Below are positions 42,010 to 51,734 of a stretch of 64,000 nucleotides of DNA, piece by piece. The position numbers and the translations under genes are program-made. Below the pieces are notes generated by a model. The model did no database searches, had not been told where the DNA came from, and saw nothing but the letters and a program-made list of their open reading frames with translations. Origin of the DNA: Melieria omissa (Eukaryota; Arthropoda; Insecta; Diptera; Ulidiidae); contig OZ020267.1 in assembly GCA_963971225.1 (NCBI GenBank), positions 88,277,648-88,341,647 on the forward strand. The letters run 5' to 3'. Each line of letters begins with the position of its first letter. Position 1 is the stretch's first letter.

Positions 42010-42440
42010 CTTGTCTCTTATCATACTGTTACGAAAATCCAAGTTTGTTTTCCAAGGTTCGCTTTGATTGTGTTGAGAATAAAACAACTGCAATTATTCA
42101 TCGCAAACGCAGTAAAACTAACAATCACTTTATTTACAGAATTACACTTTTCTTGTATCTACACTTGTTACGACTTTGCTTATTCAACTAAGACTCCACT
42201 CATTGCGCTGCACACTGCTGCTTTTATACCAGTTTTCTTATCGCGCCGAAGTTTCTTGCAACTTCCAATTGGAAAGCGCTCGACCATTCTCGCACAGCCT
42301 ATTTCTTCGAGAACCATCCTTGCCATATCGGACTATACCAAGCGAATTATACCAAATTTGCCGTACTTCAAAGTGTATGCCTAAAAGTATGCTTGGAAAG
42401 CATTCGTGCGGAGAAAAGCATTCCTGTACCTTTTAAGCAG
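42010..42440 (-). mobile_element. Solo LTR, second copy
   Basis: The reverse complement aligns with the LTR at 11870-13283: GATATGGCAAGGATGGTT, GGCTGTGCGAGAA, TATAAAAGCAGCAGTGTGCA, AATAAAGTGATTGTTAG and a TTCGTAACA end near 42012. No internal retrotransposon sequence is attached on either side. The start (right side) is approximate. Confidence 0.65.
42221..42228 (-). promoter_or_regulatory. TATA box of the second solo LTR
   Basis: TATAAAAG on the minus strand, at the same place as in the copy at 12108. Confidence 0.55.
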
Positions 42441-42462
42441 CCAGTCGGGATTGGGTGTTGAT

Positions 42463-42533
42463 GGTCAAACGCGTAAGCGGGAGTGTCTCGGACGACGAGT
42501 TCGCGGTTCAATCCTCACTGTAGCCGCCAAGAT
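42463..42533 (+). repeat. tRNA-like sequence
   Basis: TGGTCAAACGCGTAAGCGG resembles a D-arm, and CGCGGTTCAATCCTCACT holds a good B box at suitable distance. Acceptor ends do not pair. SINE head or tRNA pseudogene. Confidence 0.4.
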
Positions 42534-42746
42534 TTTTTAATGGCTTCTTTTTAAATATATTCCTTTTTTTACGACCCGTGAAAAAAAGATGAATGAACAA
42601 TTTATTTGGTTTCTAGATCTCTTGATTAGTGAATTGTTTGGATTTGGAGACACATATAATTGTTCGCAAGTTTTAAAATCAAGCAATCAAGCGCAGCATA
42701 CAGTTACAAACAACCATACAGCAAAAAGATTCGGTTGATGATGACA

Positions 42747-42923
42747 GGCGCTTATGGGCGTACCTAGGTATGGGTAGAGGAGGGTAGCTCCCCCTTCGTA
42801 ATTCTATATTTATATACATATGCACAGAAATCTATATTCTATTTGAATTTTATATTCTGAATTCGGAAATGTAGTTATGTCTTTGCCCCCTTTAATTTGT
42901 TGCTGGGTACGCCCAGGCACTTG
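42747..42923. mobile_element. Small hAT-like MITE
   Basis: Inverted ends TGGGCGTACC (42755) and GGTACGCCCA (ending 42915) flank 161 bp. Flanking octamers GGCGCTTA and GGCACTTG agree at 6 of 8 positions. Inside, CCCCC-rich tracts near both tips recall the CAGGGGCGTAGCC hAT at 7476. Confidence 0.45.
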
Positions 42924-42989
42924 CTTTTCGGGAAAAAAAATTAAAAGATCGGCACAATCTGTCAAAACGAATGTAATTGTTCAGCGGTC

Positions 42990-43915
42990 ACTTCCCTGTG
43001 GGAAATCGGACTGGTCCAAGTCTAGTTTTTCAACTAGTCGCTTGACAGTCACATATGACCTCAGAATCGACTCGTTTTCTTGTAGCAAACTCACCTTTTT
43101 AACATGGTGGTGTCCTAGGCGAGGGTCAATTGTCCCCGTCTGCATCCATTTGCAACTAGTCCAAGGTTAGTCCGAAGCAACCAGTTGTCAAACCAGTTGA
43201 AAGCGACTAGTTTGCGAACTAGTTTATTCGAGGCTAGTTCTCTAACCAGTTGAATTTTATGTGGAAAATAAAGCAATACCTTTTTAAAATAATTATTTTA
43301 TTTTATAAATATTTAAAAATAATAACAAAAAATCATGGGGAATAAAAAAATTGTTGGTGCATTCAAAGATGAACCTCGAATCGTTGACACACTTCGAAAC
43401 TGTTTGAGGTCTGACGCAGTTCAACATCCTGACTTCGCCTGCAATTAATAAAAAAATAAATTAATTAATAAATAATTACATAAACATAATTACATAAATT
43501 TATTAATACATACCATTCGACTGATGCTGCAATTCGTTGCTTCACGCAACCACGCAAAATTCTAACTGAAATCATTCAAGACAAAACGTGCAAATCGAGC
43601 GAACTTCGAGTCATAGAAACAGAAAGAAAGAAACATTTCTACGTTGTTGTTTTAACAAAAGCATCTCAAGATCAGCCGTAACAGAATAATGTTGAATCTT
43701 TCACCTCTGTTTCGTCTTTCGTTTCGTTTCGTATTTTCATGTTTCTTCTCGCCTATGAACGCGCACGCAGAATGTAAACGATTAGACGCGAACTCACCCA
43801 CTTCTGCATCCGCTGACAGTCACTTGGACAACCAGTTGCTCAATTGACTACAAAAAATCAGTTGAAGGACCAATGAATTTTGGGAACTGGTTGTCTCAGG
43901 TCCGACAGGGTTCAT
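42990..43915. repeat. Repeat region rich in ACTAGTT / AACCAGTTG motifs
   Basis: CCCTGTGGGA (42995) and TCCGACAGGG (ending 43910) may be inverted ends. Between them, variants of AACTAGT, CCAGTTG and GACAGTCAC recur at both sides (43020-43260 and 43800-43890). The middle is AT-rich. No coding, no clear target duplication. Confidence 0.35.
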
Positions 43916-44164
43916 TGTCGCAATACAGTTACGCCGACGCAAAGGATAGACCTGCTGGCGCCGCAGCTATTGACAATGCGTTGCCTTAGCAACGATGTGT
44001 ATGTATCATGCCAAAGAAAATAAAGACTTCATATTCTTTGATCATGCACAAAATTTTTAGTGCCGATTCATTTATATCACATTTTTTGAACACATTATTA
44101 ATTTCAGGTATAACCGATTAAAAAGGTTTATAAAAAAAGCGTGAAATGTTAAGAAAAATTTTGC

Positions 44165-44245
44165 TTCTCGCCCAGCCTTGAACCCGAGGCGAAATTTACG
44201 AAATTTACGGATATCTGATGTGCTGTCTACCTGTTCCACCAAATA
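44165..44245 (-). repeat. tRNA-like sequence, weak
   Basis: On the minus strand, GGAACAGGTAGACAGCAC resembles an A-box region and CTCGGGTTCAAGGCTGGG a B-box region. Pairing of the acceptor is poor. Confidence 0.35.
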
Positions 44246-44596
44246 CAGTACGTGATCGTTGTAGCTAAAATCATAAATATATGTTGCAAAAAAGAATATC
44301 ACAAGCAAGAAAAGAAATTCAAAATTAATTCAATCCGACAAAAGTTCTGGGTGAGCACATGCAGTTGTGTGCGTAAAATAGCTTTGCGGAAAAAGCTGTA
44401 ATTCAGAGCTTGAAATTTTTGTGCCGTTTTCGACATATGATAGTGGACATCTATATGGTGAGTTATCTGTGATTGATTATTGGTCATGAATGACCGATTT
44501 ATACATCACATTGTGACCGATATTTGCATCAGCATTTCAGTCAGAAATTTCGGCACATGACCTGTCAACTGACTGACATTTCCAAAAAAAAGTTTG

Positions 44597-44672
44597 CTGC
44601 CACGGTGAATTGAACTCGCGGAGTCTTGACTCGCAGCCCAACGCACTAGCCAGCTGAGCTACGGCGGCGGCG
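44597..44672 (-). repeat. tRNA-like sequence
   Basis: On the minus strand, GCCGTAGCTCAGCTGGCTAG (D-arm/A box), TGGGCTGCGAGTC (anticodon-arm region) and GCGAGTTCAATTCACCGTGG (B box) lie at tRNA spacing. The acceptor partly pairs (GCCGC with GTGGC). It may be a SINE head or a decayed tRNA gene. Confidence 0.5.
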
Positions 44673-44919
44673 GCTGTAAGATAGCTGTACAAAACTAAAT
44701 ATTTGGAGGTTGGAACACGTATGCGTTAGAGCAGAGCAAAAACACTTTTCTTAATATGCAAAAGGAAGTGAAACAAAACATCACATGTTCACCAGAGTTT
44801 CAGTCAGTTTTTTCACACCGCCTGTACAAAAATGATAGAAACTTTGTTCGGGAGCTGACCGAAACTTCGATCAGGCATGTCGGTCATATGACCGGTCATG
44901 TCACTGTTCTTGTAGGGTT

Positions 44920-45042
44920 ATTTGTATGTGAATATGACTGTGAATGTGTGTGAATATGGACCTATGTATGTGTTTGTGTATAAATTTGTGTTTGTATATG
45001 CATATATATTTGTGTATATATGTATGTATATGTTTTTTTTTT
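44920..45042. repeat. TG/TATG-rich microsatellite and poly-T
   Basis: TGTGTTTGTGTA and TATATGTATG variants run for about 110 bp and end in a T run at 45031-45042. The T run is the poly-A tail of the R1-like LINE to its right. Confidence 0.7.
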
Positions 45043-45236
45043 TATTTGATTTACGTAGGAAGGTTGGAATCTTCGAAAGAAACTGCCTTGTACGTACAAG
45101 ACAGCCTGCACGATTCACTGGCAGTGAAAAGCTACCAGCGCCTACGTACTAAACCAACCTCCCTGGTATCCTCCTCCTGTGAGACCCTGCGGCACCACCT
45201 GATTAGGTATTCCTTCGCAGGGCAGGCTTTGGTCAG

Positions 45237-46963
45237 TTACCGCATCATGTTGGCATTAAGCCGTTCGTCTGATCTGACTCGTTTCATCACCATCGTTATT
45301 ACGTCCATACAAGCGTTCCACGCGACCTCGGTTGTCAACATGAGTTGAACTATCAACTTTGCCGTCAGAGGTTCAGATTCTATCCGCATTCGTCGTCTTA
45401 AGTTATTTCTCGCGTCGGTAAATCTACTGCAGTTCGTCATTACGTGGTCCGCGCATTCCTCCTCTCCGTTGCAGTATAGGCAGAAAGGATGGTCAACGTG
45501 TTTGTATTTGTACAAATATCGTCTAAAGCACCCATGGTCAGTTAAAACTTGCGTCAGGTAGTAATTTAATTCTCCGTGTTTGCGGGAGGTCCAAGTCTCT
45601 ATGTCAGGAATGAGCTGGTGTGTCCATCGTCCTTTTGTCGAGTTATTCCAGCGAGTTTGCCAATCTGTCATGCTTTGCGTCCTTAATGCCACTTTGTCTG
45701 CTCTGTTTTGCCTAAGTTTTGCAGATTCTTTGGCCTGAATATCGACCGGAATTTGTCCACTAATTACGCAGGCCGCGTCAGCAGAGACAGTGCGAAAGGC
45801 ACTGCAAACTCTTAGAGCCATTAGTCGGTGGGCAGAGTTTATGGCCCGCATATAGGACTTGATGGCCGTAGCGTGGGCCCATATTGGAGCTGCATATAGG
45901 ACAGTAGAGCCGAAGACTGTGGCTAGTAGTTGTCTGCTTCGTTGTCTTGGGCCGCCAATGTTTGGCAGTAGTCGCGTCATAGCTGCGCTCACCCGTGCCG
46001 CCTTGTCTGATGCATGGACAAGGTGGCTTTTGAAATTCAATCGGTGATCCAAAAGCACGCCTAGGTATTTAAGAGAAGGTGCAGATGGAACCAGGTGCTG
46101 CCCTACTCGTACTTTGATCCGCTCCACTTTCTTCCGACTGGACATCAGGACAACTTCTGTTTTGTGATCAGCTAAGTCTAGGCCCGCATTCTTAAGCCAC
46201 GTCTTAATCTTAAATATTGTTTCGTCACATTTGGTCGTCAATTCTGTCAATTGCTTTGCTACCACAACTAAAGCTATGTCATCCGCATATCCAATTATAT
46301 GTGCGCCTTCAGGTTTTTGTATCCTTACGACTCCGTCATACATAGTATTCCACAGGACTGGCCCTAGAACCGAACCCTGTGGGACTCCGGCTGTGACACC
46401 CGCTGCCAATTTGCGCTGTTAAATGCATTTTTTACGTCCAAAGTGACCACCGCACAGTATTGTTTTTTGCCATCACGCCATCTTGTACCAGCTAGGGCTT
46501 CCTTGGCTATTTTATAAACCGCATCAATTGCGTCCAGTGTTGATCGGTTTTTCCTAAAACCGTATTAGTGTTTAGACAGTCCAGTCGGGTCTTCTGTAAA
46601 AGCGGTGAGTCTACGGCATATGACCTTCTCCAGTATTTTCCCTACCGTGTCAAGCATACATAGAGGCCTGTAGGAGGACGGGAGGCCTGGCGGCTTATCG
46701 CCTTTTGGGAGTAGGACCAACCGTTGGCGCTTCCATATTTTTGGGAAAATACCCTCACGCAGGCATGAGTTGAAAATATTTTTAAAAACATCGGGCTTCC
46801 TTGTCATCGCCAGCTTAATGACGCTATTAGGAATACCATCGGTTCCTGGCGCTTTTTTCTTTTTAATCTGCGCCGCGTCGCACAGTGCTTCGACTCCATA
46901 CAAAATTGCGGCAAAAATAGAAGGAGTACGTGAAATTCGCTGAAAATTTGCAGTCTGAGTCAT
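45237..46963 (-). pseudogene. R1-like LINE reverse transcriptase and C-terminus
   Basis: APGTDGIPNSVIKLAM, WKRQRLVLLPKGDKPPG, SYRPLCMLDTVGKILEKVI, YGFRKNRSTLDAI, VTLDVKNAFNSANW (first Asp) come before a deletion of roughly 50 codons near 46415. AGVTAGVPQGSVLGPVLWN, IIGYADDIALVVVAK (YADD) and LKYLGVLLDHRLNFKSH follow. The C-terminus has CLYCNGEEECADHVMTNC, a zinc knuckle. A stop (the TAG near 46567) also breaks the frame. Bases above 46880 belong to the Transib. Confidence 0.85.
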
Positions 46964-48220
46964 TTTGGGCTGCTGATTTCAAAATTTGTGTTTGTTTAAA
47001 AAAAAAAATATATAGTTAAAAAAAAATCGAATATATATGGTAATATATTATCTTGTCATCACAGAGCCCAAACCGCTGGAGCTATTATGATGAAATTTGG
47101 TCAAAAGTTGTATTTTAGAAAGTCAACCCTTAAAAAGAAGCGATTTCGAAAACGTCGACCTGGAAAGGGCGGAAAGGGGGTGGTGAAGCTTATATGGACG
47201 GACATTGTTTTTTGGTCGGATTGTTTAAAAATTATGTATATGTATACTAAAAAAGCAATAACAAAATACATATCTTAGTGTTTTTCTAAATTCGATATTT
47301 AAAGGGTAGAAAGAGGGCGGTAAAGTTGCTAAAAGGATATAGTTTTTGTTTGATATTCGTAGAGCTTAACATGGAGATGAGGCAGGTGAATATGCAATGC
47401 AGCTCAACCTATAACGGCGAGACTATTCTTCAAGACTTATTCTTCAAAATTGGACCTTCTTCAAAGTTATACATTCCTCCTTTTTTAGAATATATTAGCG
47501 TTAAATCACATTTGAGCTAACAAATTTCATAATATAAAAAAAATTTGGATTATATGGCTCATAATGGGTTGAATATGCGTACTAAACCTATTTTTTATAA
47601 AAAAACATTCATAATTCGTTGCATTGCCTTAGTTAAACATTTTAATCGCAATTTTAACTCAAGCGATTTCTATACAAAAATCAACATTAGTAGTTTCGGA
47701 AAAATTGAATATTTTCCAAAGGCGCAAAAAGACGCAGAATTTTTTTTACGGATTTAAGAGAAGAAAGTCCATCCAAAAAGGGTCATAAAAAGGATTTACG
47801 CCAGTTCACGCCATTCGATATTTCTTTCTAAATTTGGTTCTTTTTAATTTTCATGGGTTAAAAAACATATTTTAAAATTCGTACAAAAAAAATTATTTAT
47901 GTTAAATAAAAAAAATGATCAGTGGTCTCGCTCCTATCAATTAAGTTTTAATATTAAAAGAAATTGGAAGCCTATCTACAACAACACATTTTCTACCATT
48001 TTTTTTATACAAGCACCTAAATTTCATTTTTCCGCTTCATAAATTTTTGTAAAAATATATCCGACTTTGACAAGCTATATCTCCTAATCTCGACAATTTT
48101 TCGATAAAGTATTCCGGAACCAGCTTAATTAAACAATTTCCTTTAACATGATACTATTTTTGTCAAAATCCGCGATAATTTTTTTCTTATTTTTGTCCAC
48201 TCTCGAAGCACTGTGCGTCG
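46876..48220. mobile_element. Transib element 2, non-autonomous (1335 bp)
   Basis: Inverted ends CACAGTGCTTCGA (46881) and TCGAAGCACTGTG (ending 48215) are flanked by CGTCG at 46876-46880 and 48216-48220. Removing the element plus one CGTCG restores an in-frame RT entry (VSVDEILDDAAQIKKKKAPG). Inside is the GCCCAAACCGCTGGAGCTAT repeat also found near 870. No transposase is recognised. Confidence 0.88.
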
Positions 48221-48860
48221 TCTAGAATTTCGTCCACACTAACCAACGGAATTGTGTCGTTATCGTCATTTGAAGCACATACTATTGAGCCCATGTCATT
48301 GAAGAATGGAAAGAGCCCTTCCACAATTTTAGTCATTAGTTTCGGACAGCTCGGCGCTTTAGAGGGGCCTGTCTTTAGTTTATTGAATGCGATTTTGTAC
48401 GCTCTACCCCAGGGGTTGTTGTTTAGATCATCTCTGATTTCGTCAAATGCGGCGGCTTTGCTTGTCTTAATTGCTTTATGGAATTCTTCACGTTTCTTTT
48501 TAAATTCTTCCTGCAGTGATATATATTGAGGTCGCCCCCTCGCTCTCTGGTGTTTTCTTCTGAGCTTATGACATTCAGTGCGCAGCTTTGCAATTTCGTC
48601 ATTCCACCAAAAAACAGGCATTTTACCAGCCTTGTGTCCTTTTCTTGTCATTGATGCGTCACATGCTGCAGTTAGCTTTCGGGTTAGGGTTTCGGCCTGG
48701 GTATCTGGGTCACTGTTCTGGGTTTTTATGTCGTCAATCATGTACGCAAGCATGTCTATGTGGATGCAGGCTGCAGCGGGAGTTTTTGCTGCTTTGCCTG
48801 CGTAGGTCGCACAAAGGAGAATGCGAACACAAAAAGCGCAAAAATATGTGTAGTAGCGGA
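48221..48860 (-). pseudogene. R1-like LINE ORF2 linker region
   Basis: ETLTRKLTAACDASMTRKG, MPVFWWNDEIAKLRTECHKL RRKHQRARG and SKAAAFDEIRDDLNNNPWG are the blocks that precede RT in R1-clade proteins, continuing to VSVDEILDDA at the Transib junction. The frame is open throughout. The N-terminal side (about 48780-48860) loses similarity, marking the 5' truncation. Confidence 0.8.
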
Positions 48861-48869
48861 ATTGCATAC

Positions 48870-49755
48870 TGCACTGCGCTATTTTGTATGTGTAAAGGGG
48901 AAATGTACACGAAAAGCGGACAGTCGCGGGGTACTAGTATGTAATGTGTTGACTGGATTTTTTGGGAGTGGGAATATTATATTTTCTAGAAATATATATT
49001 TGTGTTAGTTTATGAGTATGTAAAGTGTTAATTTTTTTTAAAAAGATTGGGCTTATCTTTAGTGGGGCCCAGTGCCCGAGTATGGGGATCTTCTTTGTAG
49101 CTGAGTGTCCGCTCCTGTGTTGTACTGTGCTGTTCTTGCTGCCATTTTCGTCCACTCTGTGTTCTGCTGTGGGTGTGTTTGTTGTTGTTATGAGTTCTGC
49201 TGCCCTTCTTTTGTGTTCAATGTGGTTGGAGTTTGTTTTTGTTTTAACTTTTGTTATTTTGTGCACTGTTTTAATATTGTAATCGCACTTTTTGGATTGT
49301 TTCACAGTGTGTTGTTTTGTTACTCTGTGGGTTTTTTTAATGTATTTATCACTTTGTTTCAATTTGTGTTTGGTTCCCTGTTTGGATTCTTGTAGTTTAT
49401 GCCACTTTTTACGTGTGCTTTTTTGTGTCACTTTGAAATTGTTGAGACTTTTAAAATTGGTATATAGTTATTTTTTGTACTGTTTGTGTTAATTGAAATA
49501 TTCGCGGCTATTTCGCGAATGGCTCGAAGGACCATGTACAAATCGGATCGTCGCGGACCGGTGTAAATAAAAAGACCGAATTGTTCGGGTTTATGGGGTG
49601 TTGGGTTGTCTTTATTGATGGACTTTCGAATGACGAGTAACCAAGAATACACGAAACATTAAACGATACAAACGGCCGAAGCCGGGGAGCAGAAAATAGG
49701 GGGAAACATGAGTACAAGAGGATAAGGAAATGAAGGTATTAGCGGTGGGATCGAC
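48870..49755 (-). other. Possible LTR-retrotransposon 5' region
   Basis: On the minus strand, CAATAAAGACAACCCAACAC (polyadenylation-like) is followed by TTTATTTACACCGGTCC and TGGTCCTTCGAGCC, a string seen after the LTR of BEL-type elements. A lysine-rich open frame (49431-48934) downstream has no match I know. This would be the LTR and leader only. Low confidence. Confidence 0.3.
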
Positions 49756-49773
49756 AGATCACTGAACAACACT

Positions 49774-50063
49774 CATTTAGCCAAATGCCTTCTTCATTTA
49801 TCGTACAAATTACCAATACAAAAGTGGAAAGTTAGGTCAGACAACGAGAAGAAAATTGTTAACGAAACCAACAAAAAATATTCAAAAGGGATTCAGAGTG
49901 AAAGCAGGTTTGATTGTTGATCAACAGAAACCCGGATTCGGCAACTCAAATGATGGAAATACGGCAAGAAGTTTCTTACCTACCACTATCACCTATTGAA
50001 CTTTTAGAATCACATCTGCAAAAATTTCAACAGATAATACTAATTTCCAGTCTGGTAATTGCG

Positions 50064-50075
<12 letters not shown>
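49774..50075 (+). pseudogene. Transib transposase C-terminal fragment
   Basis: The + strand reads HLAKCLLHLSYKLPIQKWKV, RSDNEKKIVNETNKK, then one frame on FRVKAGLIVDQQKPGFGNSN and DGNTARSF. Transib (and the related RAG1 core) ends with a LP-KWQ block followed by GLxVDxPKxGxGNTNDGNTARRFF. A further frame has SPIELLESHLQKFQQIILIS, equivalent to the ELI-R---IL block. It sits just inside the right end of Transib 1. The rest of the gene is gone or displaced. Confidence 0.75.
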
Positions 50076-50101
<26 letters not shown>

Positions 50102-50136
50102 CGATGACGATGATGATGATAATGATGATAATAATA
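50066..50136. repeat. GAT microsatellite
   Basis: About 20 GAT/GAC triplets in a row, decaying to AAT at the end. In one frame it would code poly-Asp, but this follows the broken transposase and is not considered coding. Confidence 0.9.
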
Positions 50137-50400
50137 GTGATTGCATTAAATAATTCAAGTGTGAGAAGCCCAAAATATGAAATATTTACTTAAATTTGAT
50201 ACATTTAATAAAAAAACAACAACAACAACAATTTTGTTTGTCAATTTGTCTTATATATGTTTTATCTATGTAAAAAAATACTTTACATTCATTTTAATAA
50301 CTCAGGAGAATTGATCGCCGTTTTCAATGGTCAATACCCCACTGTGCGACGGTCGGAATCAAATTTCCGATCCGATTCGGATTCTGAAACAGGGCTGATT

Positions 50401-51118
50401 GTTTTGCTAATTTGTTAAACCTTGCACAAACGGCAATTGGGTATCTTCCAGAGCTGAAACATGCGCTGGAACAATTGAAAAGCATTGTATCCTGGTTTAA
50501 AAGCCGCGTTAAAGGAAGCGATAGGCTGCGAAAGAAAACAGAGCATATTTCTCAGCGAAAACTGATTCGATCTGTTTCCACAAGGTGGAATTCTTCATTT
50601 TACATGGTTGGCCGATTTTTAGCGCTCTCAGAAATTGTTAGTTCAATAATTAATTTTAATAATGCAGCTCAGCCGATGCCAACTGCAAGAAACATAATTT
50701 CTAAAAAATAACATCTGCGCTGCATGGAACAAGCGTTTCTATAATATTGAACGATCTCATTTTTTGGCTCTTCCGACGTTGTTGGACCCCTGTTGTAAGA
50801 ACTTGCATTTCGATGACAAACTTGCGTTAACTAACGTCATAAGGAAGCTGGCTGCTGAAATAAAGAAAAAAGATGCAGAGTCGTCCGAATCCGATAATAA
50901 TCTCTCTTTATCCTTGGATACCAGAGGCATCCCTAGTCTCCTCTTCTGAAAAAATGGTGAACAAATATTTGTGCGTAAAGGCTACTTCGGTTCCCTGTGA
51001 AAGGATGTTTTCATACACCGGAAACATTTCCACCTTTAGAAGAAGCTGCTTGGTTGGAGAAAAATTGCAGAAATTGATGTTCCTGCAAACAATTGACAAA
51101 ACTCTTTGGGAGCATTGA
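50401..51118 (+). pseudogene. hAT 2 transposase, C-terminal half
   Basis: This continues the gene cut at 22286: ALEQLKSIVSWFKSRVKGSD, RSVSTRWNSSFYMVGRFLAL (a conserved hAT block: TRWNS), ALPTLLDPCCKNLHFDDK (LDPRFK block), VNKYLCVKATSVPCERMFSY and SCLVGEKLQKLMFLQ (dimerisation domain). The stop is near 51118. Several frameshifts are present, for example near 50710 and 50945. Confidence 0.88.
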
Positions 51119-51424
51119 ACAGTTGAAAACCAATGCAGACAATTCTAGGCTTAAAACGTATTTCGTAACATGAGATTTTATAACAAGTCCTGAATTTACT
51201 GTCAATTATATTTACGTTAGGCGTCTAATGTCGTCATGTTGGAACAATCAATGTAATCACTTTATTCTTTCCTTTTTTAATTGCTGTCTATAGTATTTGA
51301 GACTTTTATTACTATACGATTGAAAAACACACTAAAATAACAACTATGCCCACTTTTCCCGAAGATCTTGATATATGTTTCGTTATATTTATAACAGAAA
51401 ATCATTACATTCCGATTTAAATTA

Positions 51425-51541
51425 CACATTACACCAAAAAATCGATGTTTTCGTCCCGATGTTTCTTTAACATCGATGTTGCAAAAAAATAAACATCGAT
51501 ATTGGAAAACATCGATGTTTCTTGTCGATGTCGCAGCTCTA
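51425..51541. promoter_or_regulatory. Subterminal CATCGATG array, right end of hAT 2
   Basis: AATCGATGTTTTC, AACATCGATGTTGC, AACATCGATATT, AACATCGATGTTTC and GTCGATGTCGC occur within 115 bp. They mirror the array at the left end. Binding by the transposase is inferred. Confidence 0.55.
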
Positions 51542-51549
51542 CTGTAGAG

Positions 51550-51734
51550 CGCTCTGAAAAGTTCTTTATTGAGACTAACTTCCACAAATATTCGTATTGT
51601 GCGTGTGAATTTTGTACGCGAATGGAATGGATCTACGAAGGAAAAAATTGCTTTTTCTATGTTTGGTAACGGCGATGACCGGATTCAGACTTGAGTCCAA
51701 GAAATCTAACGGGTAGCAGTGATAATAAAGTAGG
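51550..51734. other. No gene seen
   Basis: Short anonymous spacer to the right of hAT 2. Confidence 0.5.

Larger units (their letters stand above)
45031..48860 (-). mobile_element. R1-like LINE, 5'-truncated, split by Transib 2
   Basis: The minus strand has the endonuclease-RT linker (48860-48216), RT (46880-45780) and a C-terminal zinc knuckle, ending in poly-A at 45031-45042. A Transib element (46881-48215) with CGTCG duplication splits it exactly within the RT entry. No endonuclease or ORF1 is found to the right, so it is truncated near 48860. Confidence 0.85.
24079..50351 (+). mobile_element. Transib element 1, third shell of the nest
   Basis: Ends start CACAGTGGGTATT (24084) and end AATACCCCACTGTG (50346), and inverted similarity extends about 40 bp (through TGGCGATTAATT). 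A perfect 5-bp duplication CGACG is found at 24079-24083 and 50347-50351, as expected of Transib (CACWRTG tips, CGNCG targets). A transposase C-terminus lies near the right end. The element has absorbed about 24 kb of later insertions. Confidence 0.85.
22284..50400. mobile_element. PIF/Harbinger element, second shell of the nest
   Basis: Inverted ends CAGCCCTGTTCCAGAATCCG (22287) and CGGATTCTGAAACAGGGCTG (ending 50397) are flanked by ATT (22284-22286 and 50398-50400). Ends match the CAGCCC tips of the MITEs at 20087 and 24728. Remains of a Harbinger nuclease and a Myb/SANT-like second protein inside support the assignment. Its own DNA is 22287-24083 and 50347-50397; the rest came with a Transib. 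Confidence 0.75.
19138..51549 (+). mobile_element. hAT element 2, outermost shell of a 32-kb nest
   Basis: Inverted ends TAGAGCTGCGACATCG (from 19146; complement ending 51541) are flanked by CTCTAGAG (19138-19145) and CTGTAGAG (51542-51549), one mismatch in 8. Arrays of AACATCGATGTT lie just inside both ends. The transposase gene runs on the + strand from 21149, stops at a 28-kb insertion at 22287 and resumes at 50401. Removing nested DNA leaves an ordinary hAT of about 2.3-2.5 kb. Confidence 0.85.

Noticed and set aside
48934..49431. 165-codon lysine-rich frame as a novel gene
   Set aside because: Low-complexity composition, no motif, and a location downstream of an LTR-like leader. Kept only as an unassigned region.
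50066..50136. Poly-Asp protein tail
   Set aside because: It is a GAT microsatellite behind a frameshifted transposase.
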